Source: IMCC26256 sp046081705 (lineage in GTDB: Bacteria > Actinomycetota > Acidimicrobiia > IMCC26256). From it: DNA of 33,037 nucleotides. Of the stretch, positions 30,663-33,037 are shown one piece after another. The DNA is taken from contig JBJTWK010000055.1 in NCBI GenBank assembly GCA_046081705.1, positions 1-33,037 on the forward strand, in the 5' to 3' direction. The position numbers and the translations under genes were made by a program. Each line of letters starts with the position of its first letter. Within the stretch, counting starts at the first letter, position 1. The notes under the pieces are model-generated. The model searched no databases, was not told where the DNA came from, and saw nothing but the letters and a program-made list of their open reading frames with translations.

Positions 30663-31358
30663 CTAGGCGCCGAGTGCGAGCGGGTCGAGCGCGGCCCGAC
30701 GCGTGCCGCGACGCGACTCGAGCCGCGCGCGCACGGTCGCGGGACCGAGCGTGCCACTCCCCGCGCCGAGCCCCGGCCACGCGCTGGCCTCCGCGTGCAA
30801 CCGCAGCGCGGCGTCCGCGGGCCAGGGTCCGGTGACGACGAGCATCGCGGCGCGCGCGCGAGCGCGGGACACGAGCCGGCGCGCGTCGGCGGCCCGCACC
30901 TGCGGCGGCGGATCCGCGACGACGAGCGCGACACCGTCGAGGAGCGCGGCCACGACGAGGGCCCAGCGATCGGGCGGGACGCGCCGCACGACCGCGCAGC
31001 GCTCGGGCGCGATGCCGGCCTCGGCGAGCGCGAGCCCACCGAGCGAGCCGTCGGGATCGACCGCGGCGACCCACTCGCCACCACGGCTCACTGCGCCGGC
31101 GAGCGCGAGCGCGAGCGTGGTCGCGCCCGCGCCGGGCTCCCCCTCCACCACCGTGACCGTGCCCCGCTGGATCGCGGGCACGAGCGCGCCGAGCGGACCG
31201 GGCACCTCGACGATGCGCTCCCGGGCGGCGACGAGCGGGGCGGTGTGCCGGGCCACCTCGAGGAGCCGGGCCCGGGCCTCGGGGTCCCGGCGAGGCAGGG
31301 CCCGGGGCCGACCATCCGGCTGGCCTTCGGGGAGATCGGGGGCGGGGACGGCGCTCAC
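30663..31358 (-). CDS. imuA': ImuA', RecA-like mutasome partner
   Basis: A 231-residue RecA-fold protein encoded directly ahead of imuB. The N-terminal ~50 residues are Pro/Arg-rich. The position of the Walker A loop reads GEPGAGATT (73-81), in which the essential lysine is alanine, so ATP hydrolysis is doubtful. A hydrophobic strand GVALVVADPPP occupies the Walker B region. ImuA' is required for DnaE2-dependent damage-induced mutagenesis in mycobacteria, where it contacts ImuB. The GTG at 31358 is preceded by TACGGT at 6 bases and by a LexA box, with no ribosome-binding site. The frame remains open further upstream, but that part crosses the LexA-controlled promoter and is not coding. Confidence 0.85.
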   Translation of the reverse strand: MSAVPAPDLPEGQPDGRPRALPRRDPEARARLLEVARHTAPLVAARERIVEVPGPLGALVPAIQRGTVTVVEGEPGAGATTLALALAGAVSRGGEWVAAVDPDGSLGGLALAEAGIAPERCAVVRRVPPDRWALVVAALLDGVALVVADPPPQVRAADARRLVSRARARAAMLVVTGPWPADAALRLHAEASAWPGLGAGSGTLGPATVRARLESRRGTRRAALDPLALGA

Positions 31359-31371
31359 CCCGCCACCGTAC

Positions 31372-31385
31372 CGAACGTATGTTCG
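31372..31385. promoter_or_regulatory. LexA (SOS) box in the imuA'-imuB promoter
   Basis: CGAACGTATGTTCG matches CGAACnnnnGTTCG. On the minus strand it lies in the 18-bp spacer between TTGCCG (-35, 31389-31394) and TACGGT (-10, 31365-31370). The flanks GATCC and CAAGGGGCG are shared with the dnaE2 promoter. Confidence 0.87.
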
Positions 31386-31428
31386 ATCCGGCAAGGGGCG
31401 GGCCGGCCTCGGCCGGTCCGGGCAGGGT

Positions 31429-31451
31429 GGTTCCGAGCGCAGCTCGGAACC
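31429..31451. repeat. Perfect 10-bp inverted repeat in a divergent intergenic region
   Basis: GGTTCCGAGC (31429-31438) and GCTCGGAACC (31442-31451) pair over all ten bases around GCA. It lies between imuA' (minus) and the isomerase-family gene (plus), so it is not a terminator of either. Confidence 0.6.
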
Positions 31452-31518
31452 GACGGGTGCGGTGCAACCCGACGGACGCAGTGGCCCGAGACCCCCGATC
31501 ACCGCGCCCGGGCGTCGG

Positions 31519-31524
31519 TAGCGT
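31519..31524 (+). promoter_or_regulatory. -10 element (TAGCGT) for the isomerase-family gene, leaderless
   Basis: TAGCGT, 7 bases, then the GTG at 31532, with no ribosome-binding site. Confidence 0.5.
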
Positions 31525-31531
31525 CGGCGCC

Positions 31532-32359
31532 GTGCTCGACATCACCACCGCCCTCGCCCCCGAACGGGCCGCGCTCCTCCACCTCCTCACCAGCCTCTAC
31601 CCGGACGATTGGGCCCGCCCCACCGAGTGCCCCGGATGGACCGTACGCGACCTCGCGCTCCACATCCTCGGCGACGACCTCTCGCTGCTCTCCCGTCAGC
31701 GGGACGCCGAAGCCTCGGGCCTGTTCGGGTACGCCGAGTCGCACCCCGGCCTCGACTTCATGGCCCTGCTCGACGGGTTCAACGAGCAGTGGGTGACCGC
31801 GGCGTCGTTCCTGAGCCCCGCGCTCATCGTCGAACTGCTGCGCGTCGTCGGCACGTGGTGCGACGACTTCTACGGCGCGGTCGACCTCACGACGATCTCG
31901 CGCGAGCCCATCGGATACTTCCGCCACCCCGACCTCGCGCCGTACTGGATGCTCATCGCGCGCGAGTACGTGGAGCGCGTGATCCACCAGACGCAGATCC
32001 GCCGCGCGATCGGCGCGCCCGACCTCCCCCCCGAGGTGTTCGCGATCACCGCCACGGTCGTCGCGCACGCCGCGGTACGCGCGCTCCCCGACCGGACGAC
32101 CGGCACCACCGTCGCGGTCGACCTCGGGTCAACGGGATCCTGGGCCTGGCAGCGCGTCGCCGGTGACGACGGCACGGCGTGGCGCGTCGTCGAGGCCTCC
32201 GCCGTGCCCGACGCCCGGATCACGATCGACCCCGCCGACGCCGTCGCGGTGCTCACCCGCGGCGTGCACCGCCCCGAGGAGGTCGTCACCGTGGCGGGCG
32301 ACGAGGACCTCGCCGCCGAGGTCCTCGCCGCTATCGATCCGCTCCTCGCCCGGCCCTGA
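31532..32359 (+). CDS. Mycothiol-dependent maleylpyruvate-isomerase-family protein (DinB-like fold)
   Basis: A 275-residue protein. The N-terminal four-helix bundle has the family marks ECPGWTVRDLALHILGDDL (His44 as a likely metal ligand) and AREYVERVIHQTQIRRA (second His). It is followed by a C-terminal alpha/beta SCP2-like domain (~185-275: TTVAVDLGSTGSWAW and ARITIDPADAVAVLTRG). This two-part layout is typical of actinobacterial proteins annotated as maleylpyruvate isomerase family, mycothiol-dependent; the actual substrate is usually unknown. The GTG at 31532 lies 7 bases after a TAGCGT box, indicating a leaderless mRNA; the frame is open upstream, but that part crosses the 31429-31451 hairpin. 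It converges with the next gene. Confidence 0.85.
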   Translation: MLDITTALAPERAALLHLLTSLYPDDWARPTECPGWTVRDLALHILGDDLSLLSRQRDAEASGLFGYAESHPGLDFMALLDGFNEQWVTAASFLSPALIVELLRVVGTWCDDFYGAVDLTTISREPIGYFRHPDLAPYWMLIAREYVERVIHQTQIRRAIGAPDLPPEVFAITATVVAHAAVRALPDRTTGTTVAVDLGSTGSWAWQRVAGDDGTAWRVVEASAVPDARITIDPADAVAVLTRGVHRPEEVVTVAGDEDLAAEVLAAIDPLLARP

Positions 32360-32373
32360 CCCGGGCGCGGGTC
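32358..32373. terminator. Hairpin between convergent genes
   Basis: GACCCG and CGGGTC pair over 6 bp around GGCG, starting within the stop codon of the isomerase-family gene; the converging gene ends 8 bases further on. Short and without a T-run. Confidence 0.35.
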
Positions 32374-32381
32374 GACCGGCC

Positions 32382-32921
32382 TCAGCCCGGGGTGCGCACC
32401 CGGTACCGGAGCACCGCGAGGTCGCGGTTGCGCTCGGCCGCCACGAGGTCGAGGTCGAGCCGGGTCGAGATGACCGGGGTGCCCGCCCCGAGCATGACCG
32501 GCGCGATCGCGACGATCACCTCGTCGAGGAACCCGGCCTCGGCGAACGCGGTGGTCACCCGTCCCCCACCGACGATCCAGCAGTCGCGGTCGCCCGCGGC
32601 CGCGCGCATGGCGGCCGCGACCTCGGCCACCGGCGCGTCGGTGAAGGTGATCGGCGCGTCCGGAACGACCGCGGGCGGCGCCCGGTGGGTCATGACCCAG
32701 GTCGGTTGGTGGTGCGGCCACGACACGCCGCCACGCGTGAGCGCGGCGTCGACCCAGTCGTAGGTGGTGCAGCCCATGACGAGCGCGCCGATGGTCGCGT
32801 CGAACGCGGCGAACCCACCGGGCCCGTCCGGACCCATGTCGGCCGAGAGCAACCAGTCGAGGCCGCCGTGCGCGTCCGCGACGAACCGGCCGAGCGAGGA
32901 ACCGGTGGAGTGGACGAACAC
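32382..32921 (-). CDS. RibD C-terminal / dihydrofolate-reductase-like family protein
   Basis: A 179-residue single-domain protein with the RibD_C / DHFR fold. It begins with VFVHSTGSSLGRFVADAHGGLDWL (compare the usual SLDGFVAD segment), and then has GALVMGCTTYDWVD, PTWVMTHR, WIVGGGRVTTAFAEAGFLDEVIVAIAPVMLGAGTPVI and the C-terminal strand LAVLRYRVRTPG. Such proteins bind NADPH and reduce small molecules; the physiological substrate is rarely known. The GTG at 32921 is the first workable start in frame, but no ribosome-binding site or TAnnnT box is near, so the start is uncertain. It lies 31 bases after the end of an upstream gene in the same direction, perhaps as an operon. Confidence 0.82.
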   Translation of the reverse strand: MFVHSTGSSLGRFVADAHGGLDWLLSADMGPDGPGGFAAFDATIGALVMGCTTYDWVDAALTRGGVSWPHHQPTWVMTHRAPPAVVPDAPITFTDAPVAEVAAAMRAAAGDRDCWIVGGGRVTTAFAEAGFLDEVIVAIAPVMLGAGTPVISTRLDLDLVAAERNRDLAVLRYRVRTPG

Positions 32922-32952
32922 GGGCGCGGCCGAGCGAGCGACGCGGGCGACC

Positions 32953-33037
32953 TCAGCCCTGGGTGATCGTGGCCTGACCGCTCGCCGACTTCTTGACCGT
33001 GAGGCCGGACGGTGCCGCGGGGCCGGGGTCCTCGAGG
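32953..33037 (-). CDS. C-terminal end of an unidentified protein (runs off the window)
   Basis: Reading into the window on the minus strand gives 27 codons, LEDPGPAAPSG then LTVKKSASGQATITQG, and a TGA stop at 32953. The mixed-charge ending after a Pro/Ala-rich linker looks like real coding sequence, and the GTG of the next gene lies 31 bases downstream in the same direction. The piece is too short to assign a family. Confidence 0.45.
   Translation of the reverse strand, partial: LEDPGPAAPSGLTVKKSASGQATITQG

Noticed and set aside
27760..30666. A 968-codon open frame on the plus strand across dnaE2 and imuB.
   Set aside because: It lies antisense to two well-supported genes, has Arg/Glu/His-rich low-complexity sequence and no recognisable domain. 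Such frames are expected in very GC-rich DNA.
1..33037. tRNA or rRNA genes, CRISPR arrays, insertion sequences, prophage or attachment sites.
   Set aside because: None recognised by eye. Repeats are limited to short inverted repeats and the twin 20-bp element at 4981-5039, and there is no integrase or transposase.

Overview
The window is about 33 kb of very high-GC DNA from an actinomycete-type bacterium. The lineage evidence is two LLM-class flavin oxidoreductases of the F420 type, a mycothiol-conjugate amidase (Mca), a mycothiol-dependent isomerase-family protein, a DUF222/13E12 HNH protein, a WS/DGAT acyltransferase, a CtpE-type P-ATPase, a DevR/DevS pair and an ImuA'-ImuB-DnaE2 mutasome. 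Many genes start on a GTG or ATG 6-11 nt after a TAnnnT box, the signature of leaderless transcription. A deep-branching high-GC actinobacterium such as Acidimicrobiia is my inference. I see no tRNA, rRNA, CRISPR array, IS element or phage gene, and no gene-free stretch over 300 bases.

Layout. Positions 1-7250: a 5'-truncated 13E12 HNH protein; a minus-strand pair (VOC protein, LLM oxidoreductase) joined by an ATGA overlap; then plus-strand genes for a Cys4 RecB-like nuclease, a SnoaL-like protein, a PAP2 phosphatase, a DsbA-fold protein and a WS/DGAT acyltransferase. Positions 7259-14612: lipid and redox metabolism, comprising a small Cys-containing protein divergent from a quinone oxidoreductase, thiolase, second LLM oxidoreductase and ChbG/YdjC deacetylase, then on the minus strand acyl-CoA dehydrogenase, Mca and an SCP2-like protein. 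Position 14784: a membrane-anchored VanW protein.

Positions 16684-21299 form a compact, apparently self-contained DevR/DevS-type oxygen or redox module. It has a DevR regulator with the recognition helix of the mycobacterial protein, a short one-GAF DevS-like kinase that keeps the haem-ligand histidine, and three flanking genes (two of unknown function and a cupredoxin-multicopper oxidase fusion), each preceded by DevR-type boxes. Next come a CtpE-like ATPase and, divergently, a PAS-GGDEF-EAL c-di-GMP protein with a hairpin in its leader.

Positions 25753-31358 hold the SOS mutagenesis cassette as two separate minus-strand transcripts, imuA'-imuB and dnaE2. Each has a perfect LexA box inside the spacer of a near-duplicated promoter. 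The window closes with a mycothiol-dependent isomerase-family gene, a RibD/DHFR-like reductase and the C-terminal end of an unidentified gene.
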